DNA from: Pseudomonadota bacterium
GTDB lineage: Bacteria; Pseudomonadota; Alphaproteobacteria; Geminicoccales; Geminicoccaceae
Reading direction: 5' to 3'
Assembly: GCA_030549795.1 (NCBI GenBank)
Contig: JAUQQO010000039.1
Span: forward strand, 33,166-97,165
Length of the DNA: 64,000 bases
Shown: in pieces, positions 51,302 through 59,850 of the stretch
Numbering within the stretch: position 1 is the stretch's first letter
How the letters are laid out: each line of letters begins with the position of its first letter
Position numbers and translations under genes: made by a program
The notes under the pieces: generated by a model
The model's database searches: none
What the model was told of the DNA's origin: nothing
The model's input: only the letters and a program-made list of their open reading frames with translations

Positions 51302-52465
51302 ATGGACGCGCCCACCCTCAAGCCCTCCAATCCCTGTTTCGGATCCGGCCCCACCGCCAAGCGGCCGGGCTGGTCGCTCGCGGCGCTCGAAAAAGCGCTT
51401 GTCGGCCGCTCGCACCGCTCCTCTGAGGCCAAGGCACGCCTCAACGAGGTCTGTGCGCGCTCGCGCCGTATCCTCGGCATTCCCGACGAGTACCGCATCG
51501 GGATCTTGCCCGGATCGGATACCGGGGCGTTCGAAGCGGCGATGTGGAACCTTTTGGGTCCACGCGGGGTCGATTGCATCGTTTACGAAAGCTTCGGTGA
51601 GGGGTGGCTCACCGACGTCCAAAAACAGCTCAAAATTGCGGATCTGCGCATTTTGCGTGCGCCTTATGGTGAGCTCCCCGATCTCTCGCAGGTCGATTGC
51701 GGGCGCGATGTCGTCTTTTGTTGGAACGGCACCACATCGGGCGTCCGTGTGCCGAATGGCGATTGGATCGCCGCCGAGCGAACGAGTCTTACGCTGTGCG
51801 ATGCCACTTCGGCCGTGTTCGCCATGGAGCTGCCATGGGACAAGCTCGATGTGGTGACCTGGTCGTGGCAGAAGGTGCTGGGTGGGGAAGCACAGCACGG
51901 CATGCTCGTGCTCTCTCCGCGGGCGCTCGCGCGCTTGCAAGCCTGGGATCCGCCTTGGCCCATTCCCAAGCTGTTGCGTCTTAAGAGCAAGGGTAAGCCG
52001 ATCGAGGGCATTTTCGCCGGTGAAACCATCAACACGCCGTCGATGCTCGCGGTCGAAGACGCCCTCGACGGGCTCAGCTGGGCCGAATCACTTGGGGGCC
52101 TGCCGGCGCTCATCGCCCGCTGCCGCGCCAATCTCGCCGTGCTCGAGCGGCTCGTCGCCGCGGGCAAGGGCTTCGGCTTCTTGGCCAAACGGCCGGAGAT
52201 CCGCTCGCCCACCTCGGTGTGTTTAACGCTCGAGGATCCGGCGGTGGCACGGCTGGACGAGGCCGGCAAGCAGGCGGTGGTCAAGGCGATGACCAAACTC
52301 TTGGCCGAGGCCAAAGTGGCCTACGATATCGCCTCCTATCGTGAGGCGCCGGCCGGCTTGCGCATCTGGTGCGGTGCGACGGTTGAGACAAGCGATCTCG
52401 AAGCGCTCGTGCCCTGGCTCGTCTTCGCGCTCGAGACGGTCAAGCGCCAACTGCCCAAGGACTGA
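51302..52465 (+). CDS. serC: Phosphoserine aminotransferase
   Basis: PLP transaminase of 387 residues making phosphoserine from phosphohydroxypyruvate and glutamate. It opens NPCFGSGPTAKRPGW. RSHRSSEAKARL and GSDTGAFEAAMWNLLG follow, the cofactor Lys is in WSWQKVLGG (near 194), and FAGETINTPSMLAVED is the substrate loop. ATG 51302 follows a structured leader. serA starts 17 bases after its stop. Confidence 0.95.
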   Translation: MDAPTLKPSNPCFGSGPTAKRPGWSLAALEKALVGRSHRSSEAKARLNEVCARSRRILGIPDEYRIGILPGSDTGAFEAAMWNLLGPRGVDCIVYESFGEGWLTDVQKQLKIADLRILRAPYGELPDLSQVDCGRDVVFCWNGTTSGVRVPNGDWIAAERTSLTLCDATSAVFAMELPWDKLDVVTWSWQKVLGGEAQHGMLVLSPRALARLQAWDPPWPIPKLLRLKSKGKPIEGIFAGETINTPSMLAVEDALDGLSWAESLGGLPALIARCRANLAVLERLVAAGKGFGFLAKRPEIRSPTSVCLTLEDPAVARLDEAGKQAVVKAMTKLLAEAKVAYDIASYREAPAGLRIWCGATVETSDLEALVPWLVFALETVKRQLPKD

Positions 52466-52482
52466 GTTTGGGAGAACGTTCC

Positions 52483-54060
52483 GTGCCTCGCGTGCTCGTT
52501 GCCGACGAGTTGAGCCCGGCAGCTCTTGAAGTGTTCGCGCGCCGTGGGGTGACGGCCGAGGTGCGCACCGGGCTCAGCAAAGACCGCTTGATCGAGATCA
52601 TCGGCGCGTACGACGGCCTGATCGTGCGCTCGGCGACCAAGGTGACCAAGGAGGTCTTAGAAGCCGCCACGCGGCTGCAGGTGGTCGGGCGCGCCGGCAT
52701 CGGCGTCGACAACATCGACCTCGAAGCCGCCACCGCCAAGGGCGTGATCGTCATGAACACGCCGTTCGGCAATGCGGTGACCACGGCCGAGCATACCATC
52801 GCCTTGATGCTCACCCTCTGTCGGCAGATCCCCGCCGCCGATCGCTCGACGCGCGCCGGCAAATGGGAAAAGTCGCGCTTTATGGGCGTCGAGCTCATGG
52901 GCAAAACGCTCGGTATCATCGGCTGCGGCAACATCGGCTCGATCGTTGCCGACCGCGCCCAAGGCCTCAAGATGCGGGTGATCGTCTTCGATCCCTTCTT
53001 GGGGCCGGAGCGGGCGCGCGAGCTCGGGGTCGAAAAGGTGGAGCTGGATGAGCTGCTCGCCCGCGCCGATATCATCACCCTTCACACCCCGCTTACCGAG
53101 CAGACGCGCAACATCCTCTCGCGCGAGCGCCTTATGCGCACCAAGCCGGGGGTGCGGATCATCAACTGCGCCCGCGGCGGGCTCATCGACGAAGCCGCGC
53201 TCGGCGATCTCATCAAAAGCGGACATATCGCCGGTGCCGCCCTCGACGTCTTCGCCGAGGAGCCGTTGCGCGCTTCGCCGCTCTTCGAGCTCGAGGAGGT
53301 GGTGCTCACTCCCCATCTCGGCGCCTCCACTCGCGAGGCACAAGAAAATGTGGCGATCCAGATCGCCGAACAGGTAAGCGACTATTTGACCACGGGCGCG
53401 ATCGTCAACGCGCTCAACATGCCCTCGGTGACCGCTGAGGAGGCGCCGCGCCTTAAGCCCTATATGCGCCTGTGCGAACAGTTGGGCTCGTTCGCCGGCC
53501 AGCTCACCGAGACCGGCTTGCGGGCGGTGACCGTCACTTACGCCGGCAAAGCGGCCACGCTCAACACGAAGCCCTTAACCCAGGTGTGTCTCGCAGCACT
53601 GCTGCGCCCGCTCCTCGACAGCGTGAACATGGTCAATGCCCCAGCCGTGGCGCGCCAGCGCGACATCGCGGTGACAACCAGCCAGCGCGAGCAGATCGAG
53701 GGCTATCAAACGCTCATCACGCTCGAAGTCGTCACCGAGCGCGGCCCGCGCACCGTCTCGGGCACGCTCTTCCAAGACGCCGAGCCGCGGGTGGTGGAGG
53801 TGCGCGGCATCCCCATGGAGGCGCGTCTTGGGCCGCACATGCTCTTCGTGCGCAACCAGGACAAGCCGGGCTTCATCGGCGCCCTCGGCAAGACCCTGGG
53901 CGATGCCCAGATCAACATCGCCACCTTCCATCTCGGACGTGATCGGCCCGGGGGTGATGCGATCGCGCTCGTGGAAGTGGACGGGCCGATCCCGGAGAGC
54001 ATCGTCGAGGAGGTGCGCAAGCTGCCCAACGTCCTTCAGGTCAAGGCGCTGCGCTTTTGA
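52483..54060 (+). CDS. serA: D-3-phosphoglycerate dehydrogenase
   Basis: First step of serine synthesis. The 525 residues are the long form: substrate and NAD domains with GIIGCGNIGSIVADRA, NCARGGLIDEAAL (Arg), AEEPLRASP (Glu) and LTPHLGASTREAQENVA (His), then an intervening domain and a C-terminal ACT domain (GPHMLFVRNQDKPGFIGALG) expected to sense serine. GTG 52483 is preferred because GGGAG lies about ten bases upstream; an in-frame TTG at 52468 is possible. It forms an operon with serC. Confidence 0.96.
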   Translation: MPRVLVADELSPAALEVFARRGVTAEVRTGLSKDRLIEIIGAYDGLIVRSATKVTKEVLEAATRLQVVGRAGIGVDNIDLEAATAKGVIVMNTPFGNAVTTAEHTIALMLTLCRQIPAADRSTRAGKWEKSRFMGVELMGKTLGIIGCGNIGSIVADRAQGLKMRVIVFDPFLGPERARELGVEKVELDELLARADIITLHTPLTEQTRNILSRERLMRTKPGVRIINCARGGLIDEAALGDLIKSGHIAGAALDVFAEEPLRASPLFELEEVVLTPHLGASTREAQENVAIQIAEQVSDYLTTGAIVNALNMPSVTAEEAPRLKPYMRLCEQLGSFAGQLTETGLRAVTVTYAGKAATLNTKPLTQVCLAALLRPLLDSVNMVNAPAVARQRDIAVTTSQREQIEGYQTLITLEVVTERGPRTVSGTLFQDAEPRVVEVRGIPMEARLGPHMLFVRNQDKPGFIGALGKTLGDAQINIATFHLGRDRPGGDAIALVEVDGPIPESIVEEVRKLPNVLQVKALRF

Positions 54061-54135
54061 AGCGGACGTGCAGCTGCACCCTAAGCCGGCGCCAGTGCGA
54101 GAGGAAAAGGACGCGGCCGAGGCGGCCGGTATGCG

Positions 54136-54471
54136 CTAGAGAGCTGAGCCGTAGCGGATCACGCGCACCTTCTCGAGGGTGACAAGGCCGCTTGCCATCA
54201 TGCCCTCGAGAACGGGCAAGAAGGCCTCGATCTTCTCGGGCGCATCGACGATCTCGATCACGATCGGCAAGTCCTCCGACAGGCGCAGGATCTTGGCGGT
54301 GTGCAGCCGCGAGGAGCGGCCGAAGCCCAAGGGGCCGCGCAAAACGGTCGCGCCCGCCAAATGGCGCTCGCGCGCGGCCAAGACGATCGCCTCATACAGC
54401 GGTCGCCCCTCGTACTCGTCGTCCTCGCCGATGAAGATGCGCAACAAGAGCGCCTCGTGCGGGATGTGCAT
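54136..54471 (-). CDS. DUF190 (PII-like) protein
   Basis: Protein of 111 residues with the PII-like ferredoxin fold pattern of DUF190: LLLRIFIGEDDEYEGRPLYE, ATVLRGPLGFGRSSRLHT, LPIVIEIVDAPEKIEAFLPV. ATG 54471 overlaps the stop of the second crcB gene by one base (TGATG). DUF190 genes often accompany crcB. I infer a small-molecule-sensing partner of the fluoride channel, not proven. Confidence 0.87.
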   Translation of the reverse strand: MHIPHEALLLRIFIGEDDEYEGRPLYEAIVLAARERHLAGATVLRGPLGFGRSSRLHTAKILRLSEDLPIVIEIVDAPEKIEAFLPVLEGMMASGLVTLEKVRVIRYGSAL

Positions 54472-54914
54472 CAGGCCCCCATCGATCGGCGCCGTCGCCG
54501 GCGCGGGCGGTTGAGGCGTTCGCCAAGCGCATGGCCTACCCATACGGCAACGAGCGCTCCCAACACCGTACTCAAAGCATAGCCCAACGCGAGGAGTTGA
54601 GCACCCTTTTGCCACAGCGCGACGGTTTCGAACGCGAACAAGGAGAAGGTGGTGTAGCCGCCGCACAGACCGGTGGCGACGAACTGGCGGCGCCGCGAGC
54701 CGACCAGAAGGCGGCCGTCGGGGCCGGTCAAAGCCGCCCACAGGCCGATCGCAAAGGAGCCGCTCGCATTCGCAAAGAGCGTCCCGAGTTCGCCCGAAAG
54801 CCCCCAAGCGCGCGCAAGGCCGCTTACGAGCAGGCGGGCGAGGCCGCCCAAGGCGGCTCCGACCCCGACCCAGAAGGGGAGCTCGATTCGCGCGAAGAGC
54901 CTGCGCAGCCTCAC
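54471..54914 (-). CDS. crcB: Fluoride channel CrcB/Fluc, second copy
   Basis: Protein of 147 residues with four helices. GVGAALGGLARLLVSGLA, NASGSFAIGLWAAL and GLCGGYTTFSLFAFE contain the Asn, the Na-site Gly/Thr and the Phe ladder typical of Fluc. A basic Arg-rich tail (RPRRRRRR) follows the last helix. GTG 54914 overlaps the stop of the first crcB by four bases. The two unlike copies suggest a heterodimeric channel. Confidence 0.9.
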   Translation of the reverse strand: MRLRRLFARIELPFWVGVGAALGGLARLLVSGLARAWGLSGELGTLFANASGSFAIGLWAALTGPDGRLLVGSRRRQFVATGLCGGYTTFSLFAFETVALWQKGAQLLALGYALSTVLGALVAVWVGHALGERLNRPRRRRRRSMGA

Positions 54915-55288
54915 GCGAAGGCTCCCGCGAGCAGCAAGCCGAGGGCACAGGCGCTGAGCCCGAAGAGGATGGAGGCGAGAAGGTTCAAGACGGCCGCGCG
55001 CCACTCCCGCCCGCGCAAGAGATTGAAGGTCTGCAGCGCAAAAGAGGACACGGTCGTATAGCAGCCGAGAAAACCCGAGATCAGTACGAGCCGCAGCGTG
55101 TCATCGGCGATTACGGGCGAGCCGGCGAGCAGGCCGATCGCAAATGCCCCCGAGAGGTTCACAACCAAGGTGCCCCAGGGGAAAGTCTCACCGACGCGCC
55201 GTGCGATGGCACCGGAGACCCAATAGCGCGCGATCCCGCCGAAAAAGGCGGCAATGATGAGTGCTGCGAGCTCGAGCGCTCCGCTCAT
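54911..55288 (-). CDS. crcB: Fluoride channel CrcB/Fluc, first copy
   Basis: Protein of 125 residues with four helices. FFGGIARYWVSGAIARR, WGTLVVNLSGAFAIGLL (conserved Asn) and LISGFLGCYTTVSSFALQT (Thr and Phe) match the fluoride exporter. First gene of a crcB-crcB-DUF190 operon. I looked upstream on its strand for a fluoride riboswitch (GGNGATGG and partner segments) and did not find one. Confidence 0.92.
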   Translation of the reverse strand: MSGALELAALIIAAFFGGIARYWVSGAIARRVGETFPWGTLVVNLSGAFAIGLLAGSPVIADDTLRLVLISGFLGCYTTVSSFALQTFNLLRGREWRAAVLNLLASILFGLSACALGLLLAGAFA

Positions 55289-55420
55289 GCGCAGCCTGTG
55301 CGCTCATGCCGGCGCCCCGGCGCGCTCGCGAGGCACCCTGCGCCCGAAGCCGGATTCAGCCGCCTTGCGCCCGTGCTCGCGCGGTGAGGGTGTTTTCCGG
55401 CGCGCACGCTTGGCCCCGGC

Positions 55421-56398
55421 TCAAGCCGAAGGGGCACGGATGAGGTTGATCAACGGCCGTCCGCGCGCGAGCGCATCGAGATTGTGGGCGATCTGCGCGC
55501 CGCGGCGGCGGAAGAGCCCATCGGTCCAAGCCGAAGCGTGCGGGGTCATGATCACATTGTCGAGTTCGTGGAACGGAAAGGAAGAAGGGCGCGGTGCCGG
55601 ATCGGCAGAAGAAGGATAGCGCCACCACACATCCAGGATCGCTCCGCCGATGCGCTTTTCCTCAAGCGCCGCGAAGAGATCGGCTTCCACGCAGATCGGC
55701 CCGCGGGCGAGGTTGATCAGCACGGCATGGGGGCGCAACAGCGCCAAGCGCCGCGCGTCGATGAGCCCGCGCGTGTTTGCATCGAGGGCGCAAGCGAGGA
55801 GCAAAAAGTCGACGCGCGGCAGCAAGCTATCGAGCGCCGACCAGGGCAGCACCTCCGCCACGGCGGGATGGGACCGCAACGTCCGGTTGCACGCCAAAAC
55901 CCGCACGCCCAGGGCTGCCGCCTTTTCGGCGACCGCCTGCCCGAGCCGCCCGAGCCCGACGATGCCGAGGGTGGCACCGGCCAGTTCCTCGTGCGGGGGG
56001 CCGCCCACATGGCCGGAACAGTCCCAGGACCCGGCGCGAAAACTCGCGACCATGGCGAACAGGCGGTGGCGGAAGGCCAGCATCATGGCAAGCGCATATT
56101 CCGCCATGCCCGCTTCGTGACCGTAGGCGTTGCACACCCAAGCGCGCGCCGGTACGGCGGCGAGATCGATCGCATCCAGCCCGGCACCGGCCACCTGCAC
56201 GAGCTCGAGCATCGGGCCGACCGGCAGCGAGCGGTCGAAACGGGTGGTGATGAGCGCCCGAGCAGAGGCGAGCGCCGAGGCGAGCTCTGAGGGTGTGGCG
56301 GAATCGGGCAGCGTGCGAAGCCGCCAGGGGGTGCGCAGCTGCGCCCTGATCGCCGGCTCGTAGGCGGCCGCCATGCCGAGCAAGAGCGCCTCGTGCAT
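55421..56398 (-). CDS. D-isomer-specific 2-hydroxyacid dehydrogenase
   Basis: Protein of 325 residues. GIVGLGRLGQAVAEKA is the nucleotide-binding loop, NLARGPICVEADLF gives the Arg, AILDVWWRYPSSADPA carries the region where Glu is usually found, and VIMTPHASAWT the His. The DVWWRYP stretch separates it from the other hydroxyacid dehydrogenase in the window. ATG 56398 has AGAAGG upstream. It is divergent from a glutathione transferase gene. The substrate is not known. Confidence 0.85.
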   Translation of the reverse strand: MHEALLLGMAAAYEPAIRAQLRTPWRLRTLPDSATPSELASALASARALITTRFDRSLPVGPMLELVQVAGAGLDAIDLAAVPARAWVCNAYGHEAGMAEYALAMMLAFRHRLFAMVASFRAGSWDCSGHVGGPPHEELAGATLGIVGLGRLGQAVAEKAAALGVRVLACNRTLRSHPAVAEVLPWSALDSLLPRVDFLLLACALDANTRGLIDARRLALLRPHAVLINLARGPICVEADLFAALEEKRIGGAILDVWWRYPSSADPAPRPSSFPFHELDNVIMTPHASAWTDGLFRRRGAQIAHNLDALARGRPLINLIRAPSA

Positions 56399-56527
56399 CC
56401 TTCTCTCCCGCACCGGAGCCTTTCCCCTGCCACGGAGCACGCGGTCACGGAAGAGCGTTGCGCGTGGGCCTCTTCGCCCGGCCGGCGCGGCTCGGTAGGG
56501 TTGGGGCGCGCACAAGGGATAGGCTCG

Positions 56528-57166
56528 ATGATCGACCTCTACACCTGGTCCACACCGAACGGCCGCAAGATCTCGATCATGCTCGAGGAATGCGGCCTGC
56601 CCTACACCGTCCACGCGATCGACATCAACCGCGGCCAGCAGTTCGAACCTTCCTTTTTAAAGATCAGTCCGAACAACAAAATCCCGGCCATCGTCGATCG
56701 CGACAACGGCCAGAGCGTGTTCGAATCGGGCGCGATCCTCATCTATCTTGCGGAAAAGACGGGTAAATTTTTGCCCTTCGAGCGCTCCAAGCGAATCGCT
56801 ACGCTCGAGTGGCTGTTCTTCCAGGTCGCGTCAGTCGGACCGATGTTCGGCCAGTTGCACCATTTCTTGCGCTTCAATCCCGGCAAGGCTCCTTACGCCG
56901 AACAGCGCTACCACGAGGAGACCAAGCGTCTTTATGGGGTGATGAACCGCCGTCTGGGGGAAGTACCGTTCCTCGCCGGCCAGGAGTACACGATCGCGGA
57001 TATCGCCACTTTTCCCTGGGTAGCACGCTGGGAGTGGCACCAGATCGATTGGAAGGAGTATCCCAACCTCGCGCGCTGGTACCGCACGATCGCCGCACGC
57101 CCGGCAGTCCAGCGCGGCTACGATGTTCCCGCCATCGGCGCCACCATCCAGCTGCCGCCGGAGTGA
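56528..57166 (+). CDS. Glutathione S-transferase, YfcG/Ure2-like
   Basis: Protein of 212 residues. The thioredoxin-like N-terminal domain begins MIDLYTWSTPNGRKISIMLE, and NKIPAIVD holds the cis-proline. FESGAILIYLAEKTGKFLP binds glutathione. The helical C-terminal domain has FFQVASVGPMFGQLHHFLRF and YTIADIATFPWV (N-capping box). This is the Nu/YfcG group with disulfide-reductase activity. ATG 56528 has an AAGGGA-like SD. The GC content is visibly lower than in its neighbours. Confidence 0.92.
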   Translation: MIDLYTWSTPNGRKISIMLEECGLPYTVHAIDINRGQQFEPSFLKISPNNKIPAIVDRDNGQSVFESGAILIYLAEKTGKFLPFERSKRIATLEWLFFQVASVGPMFGQLHHFLRFNPGKAPYAEQRYHEETKRLYGVMNRRLGEVPFLAGQEYTIADIATFPWVARWEWHQIDWKEYPNLARWYRTIAARPAVQRGYDVPAIGATIQLPPE

Positions 57167-57262
57167 GCTGTTCGACCGCCAACAGCTGCCGATCGAGGGC
57201 TAGATCCTGTCTTCACGGCGGCTAGAGTGCGGCCAGCAAGCGCGCTTGGGAGGTCGACGCTC

Positions 57263-58279
57263 ATGGTTTTGTCTTGGCTCGCTCGGGGATTGCTTGCCAT
57301 CGCGGCCTTAGGGGCGCCGGCGGCTGAGGCGGCCGAGAAGATCAAGATCGCCGCGCTCACGCTCGTCTCTTCGGCGCCTCTGTTCATCGCCCAGGACCGG
57401 GGTTACTACCGCGAGGAGGGCCTCGAGGCTGAACTCGTCTTCTTCCGCGCCGCGCAACCGGTGGCGGTAGCGGTCGCGGGCGGCGAGGCGGACTTCGGAG
57501 TGACCGCCTTTACCGCGGGCTTTTTCAACCTCGCCGGCCAAGGGGCGCTCAAGGTCATCGGCGCTCAGAGCCGCGAGGAGCCGGGCTTCGACTTCTCTGC
57601 CTATCTCGCCTCCAATGCCGCCTATGCGAAGGGGCTGACTGCTCCCGACAAGCTGCCGGGACATAGTCTTGCCATCACCCAGCACGGCTCGAGCTTTCAC
57701 ATCATGGCCGGGTTGCTCGCCCGCAAGCTGGGTGTGGCGACCAAAGCGATCCGCATGGTGCCGCTCGAAACGCTCCCCAACATGCAAGCGGCGCTCAAAA
57801 CCGGCCAGGTCGACGCGGCGATCTTGCCCGGCCACATCGCCGTCGAGCTCGACCGCGCGCAGGAGGCGAAGCTCATCGGGTGGGTGCATCAATGGACGCC
57901 CTATGCGCTCGGCGGGCTGTTCACTTCGACCCGCAACGTCCAAGAGCGGCGTCCGGTGGTGGAAGCCTTCGTGCGCGCCTACCAAAAGGGTGCGCGCGAT
58001 TACCATGCGGTGATGAACAAGCGCGACGCCGCCGGCCGGCGCATCTTCGAAGCCGATGCCGAGCCGATCATCGCGATTATCGCCAAGTACACCCAATCCA
58101 CGCCGGAGGCGATCAAGGCCGGCGCCCCCTACATCGACCCCGAGGGGCGGCTGGACGTCGGCAACGTCTTCGAGCAGGTGGCGCTGTTGAAGGAAGAGAA
58201 GCTCGTCGATCCCTCGGTCGACCCGGCGCGCTTTATCGACACGAGCTTTATCGCCGGACACTTCAACCTGCCGCGCTGA
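57263..58279 (+). CDS. NitT/TauT-type ABC transporter substrate-binding protein
   Basis: Protein of 338 residues with a signal peptide (LARGLLAIAALGAPAAEA) and the SsuA/ThiY-like fold: SSAPLFIAQDRGYYREEGLE, GGEADFGVTAFTAG, ITQHGSSFHIMAGLLARKLG. ATG 57263 is preceded by GGGAGG. ATPase and permease genes follow in the same order and direction. The ligand may be a sulfonate, nitrate, pyrimidine or similar small molecule and cannot be set from sequence. Confidence 0.9.
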   Translation: MVLSWLARGLLAIAALGAPAAEAAEKIKIAALTLVSSAPLFIAQDRGYYREEGLEAELVFFRAAQPVAVAVAGGEADFGVTAFTAGFFNLAGQGALKVIGAQSREEPGFDFSAYLASNAAYAKGLTAPDKLPGHSLAITQHGSSFHIMAGLLARKLGVATKAIRMVPLETLPNMQAALKTGQVDAAILPGHIAVELDRAQEAKLIGWVHQWTPYALGGLFTSTRNVQERRPVVEAFVRAYQKGARDYHAVMNKRDAAGRRIFEADAEPIIAIIAKYTQSTPEAIKAGAPYIDPEGRLDVGNVFEQVALLKEEKLVDPSVDPARFIDTSFIAGHFNLPR

Positions 58280-58283
58280 GCCC

Positions 58284-59045
58284 GTGCGGCTGCGAGCACT
58301 CAAAGTCGCGCACAGCTTTGGGGGGCTCGAAGCGCTCGGGCCCATCGACCTCGTCGTCGAATCGGGCGAGCGGCTCGCCGTGGTCGGCCCCTCGGGCTGC
58401 GGGAAGTCGACACTGCTCGCGATCTTGGGCGGTCTTTTGCGGCCGAGCCGCGGCCGGGTGTTGCTCGAAGGCGAGCCACCGCCCGGCTCGCTCGTGCCCG
58501 TCGCCTATGTGTTCCAGGACTTTGCATTGTTGCCCTGGCGCAGTGTCGCCGGCAACGTCGCCTTGCCGATCGAGGGGCGGTTGCCGCGGCGCGAAGTGCA
58601 CGCGCGGGTGGAACAGGCGCTCGCCCGCACCGGCCTTGCCGACTTCGCGCGGCGCTATCCGCGCGAGCTCTCAGGCGGCATGCGGCAGCGGGTTGGGATC
58701 GCCCGCGCGCTCGTGGTCGACCCCGGGGTCCTTTTGCTCGACGAGCCGCTTTCGGCGCTCGATGCGCAGACGCGCGAGCTGTTGCTCGAGGAGGTTCTCG
58801 CCCTTACCCGCGGCGCCACGCTCGTGTGGGTCACCCACCACCTCGACGAGGCGGTACGGGTCGCCGACCGGGTGATCCTGCTCTCCGCCCGACCCGGTCG
58901 GATCCGGGCCGAGCTCGCGGTGCCGATCCCGCTCGAAGAGCGCGAGCAGCCCAAGGCCGCAGTCGAGCTCGCGCGGCTTAAGGCCGAACTGTGGGCTTTG
59001 TTGCGCGAGGATGCGCGCCGCGCGGTGGTGGAGGCGAGCACGTGA
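58284..59045 (+). CDS. NitT/TauT-type ABC transporter ATP-binding protein
   Basis: ATPase of 253 residues. Walker A GPSGCGKST (35-43), Q-loop VFQDFALLPWRSVAGNVALP, signature LSGGMRQRVGIARAL, Walker B LLLDEPLSALD and H-loop VTHHLDEAVRVADRV are intact. GTG 58284 starts four bases after the binding-protein stop, and the stop overlaps the permease start by four bases. Confidence 0.93.
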   Translation: MRLRALKVAHSFGGLEALGPIDLVVESGERLAVVGPSGCGKSTLLAILGGLLRPSRGRVLLEGEPPPGSLVPVAYVFQDFALLPWRSVAGNVALPIEGRLPRREVHARVEQALARTGLADFARRYPRELSGGMRQRVGIARALVVDPGVLLLDEPLSALDAQTRELLLEEVLALTRGATLVWVTHHLDEAVRVADRVILLSARPGRIRAELAVPIPLEEREQPKAAVELARLKAELWALLREDARRAVVEAST

Positions 59046-59827
59046 GCGCACGTGAGGTGCCCTTTCGCGGTGGCGGCTTCGCGCCGCGGCAGTTGCGTGG
59101 TGCCGGGCTCGCCACCGCGGCGGTGGTCTTGGTCGCTTGGGAGAGCCTGAGCCGCGCCGGGCTCGTCTCGCCTTTCGCGCTGCCGGCGCCGAGCCGGGTG
59201 TTTTCGGCACTCTTCGAGATGGCGCGCTCGGGGGAGCTCGCCGCCCACCTGCAGGCGAGCGTGGGGCGGCTTGCCGGCGGCTGGGCGATCGGCCTTGCGA
59301 CGGGTGTGACGGCGGGCTTGGCGATCGGAATCTCGAGCCTCGCCCGCTCGGTGGGCCTGCCGCTCGTCGCGGCGCTCTTTCCCATCCCCAAGATCGCGCT
59401 CTTACCCCTTCTCATCCTCTGGCTGGGGATCGGCGAAGCGCCCAAGCTCGCCACCATCGCGCTCGGCACCTTCTTTCCGGTGGCTCTCGCCACCGCTTCG
59501 GGCGTCGATCAGATCCCCAAGAGCCTCGTGCGCATGGCGCAGTCCTTCGACCTCTCGCGCTGGGCGATCCTGCGCACGGTGATCTTGCCCGGTGCGCTAC
59601 CGGGCATCCTCGCCGGGGCGCGGATTTCCTCCTCGATCGCGCTCGTGCTCTTGACCGCCGCCGAGATGATCGGGGCGGAGTATGGTGTTGGGGCGCTCGT
59701 CCTGCAGGCCGGCCATCTCATGCGGGTGGACCGGCTCTTGGCCGGTGTGGTGCTGTTGTCGCTTTTGGGCGTGGCGATCGGCGCCGCGCTTGGAGCACTC
59801 GAGCGGCGGCTGTTGGCCTGGCGGTGA
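59042..59827 (+). CDS. NitT/TauT-type ABC transporter permease
   Basis: Inner-membrane protein of 261 residues with about six helices. The EAA-loop region is VDQIPKSLVRMAQSFDLSRW then ILRTVILPGALPGILAGARI, and AEMIGAEYGVGALVLQAG is typical of SsuC/TauC. GTG 59042 overlaps the ATPase stop (GTGA). Last gene of a three-gene operon facing the nlpD-like gene. Confidence 0.93.
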   Translation: MSAREVPFRGGGFAPRQLRGAGLATAAVVLVAWESLSRAGLVSPFALPAPSRVFSALFEMARSGELAAHLQASVGRLAGGWAIGLATGVTAGLAIGISSLARSVGLPLVAALFPIPKIALLPLLILWLGIGEAPKLATIALGTFFPVALATASGVDQIPKSLVRMAQSFDLSRWAILRTVILPGALPGILAGARISSSIALVLLTAAEMIGAEYGVGALVLQAGHLMRVDRLLAGVVLLSLLGVAIGAALGALERRLLAWR

Positions 59828-59850
59828 GATGCGCAAAGGCTGCCGCCGCG

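Noticed and set aside
54068..54079. GTGCAGCTGCAC palindrome after serA
   Set aside because: Perfect but without a loop or U-tract, so not a convincing terminator; no other sign of function.
55289..55440. Fluoride (crcB) riboswitch upstream of the crcB operon
   Set aside because: The conserved GGNGATGG segment and its partners could not be found on the coding strand.
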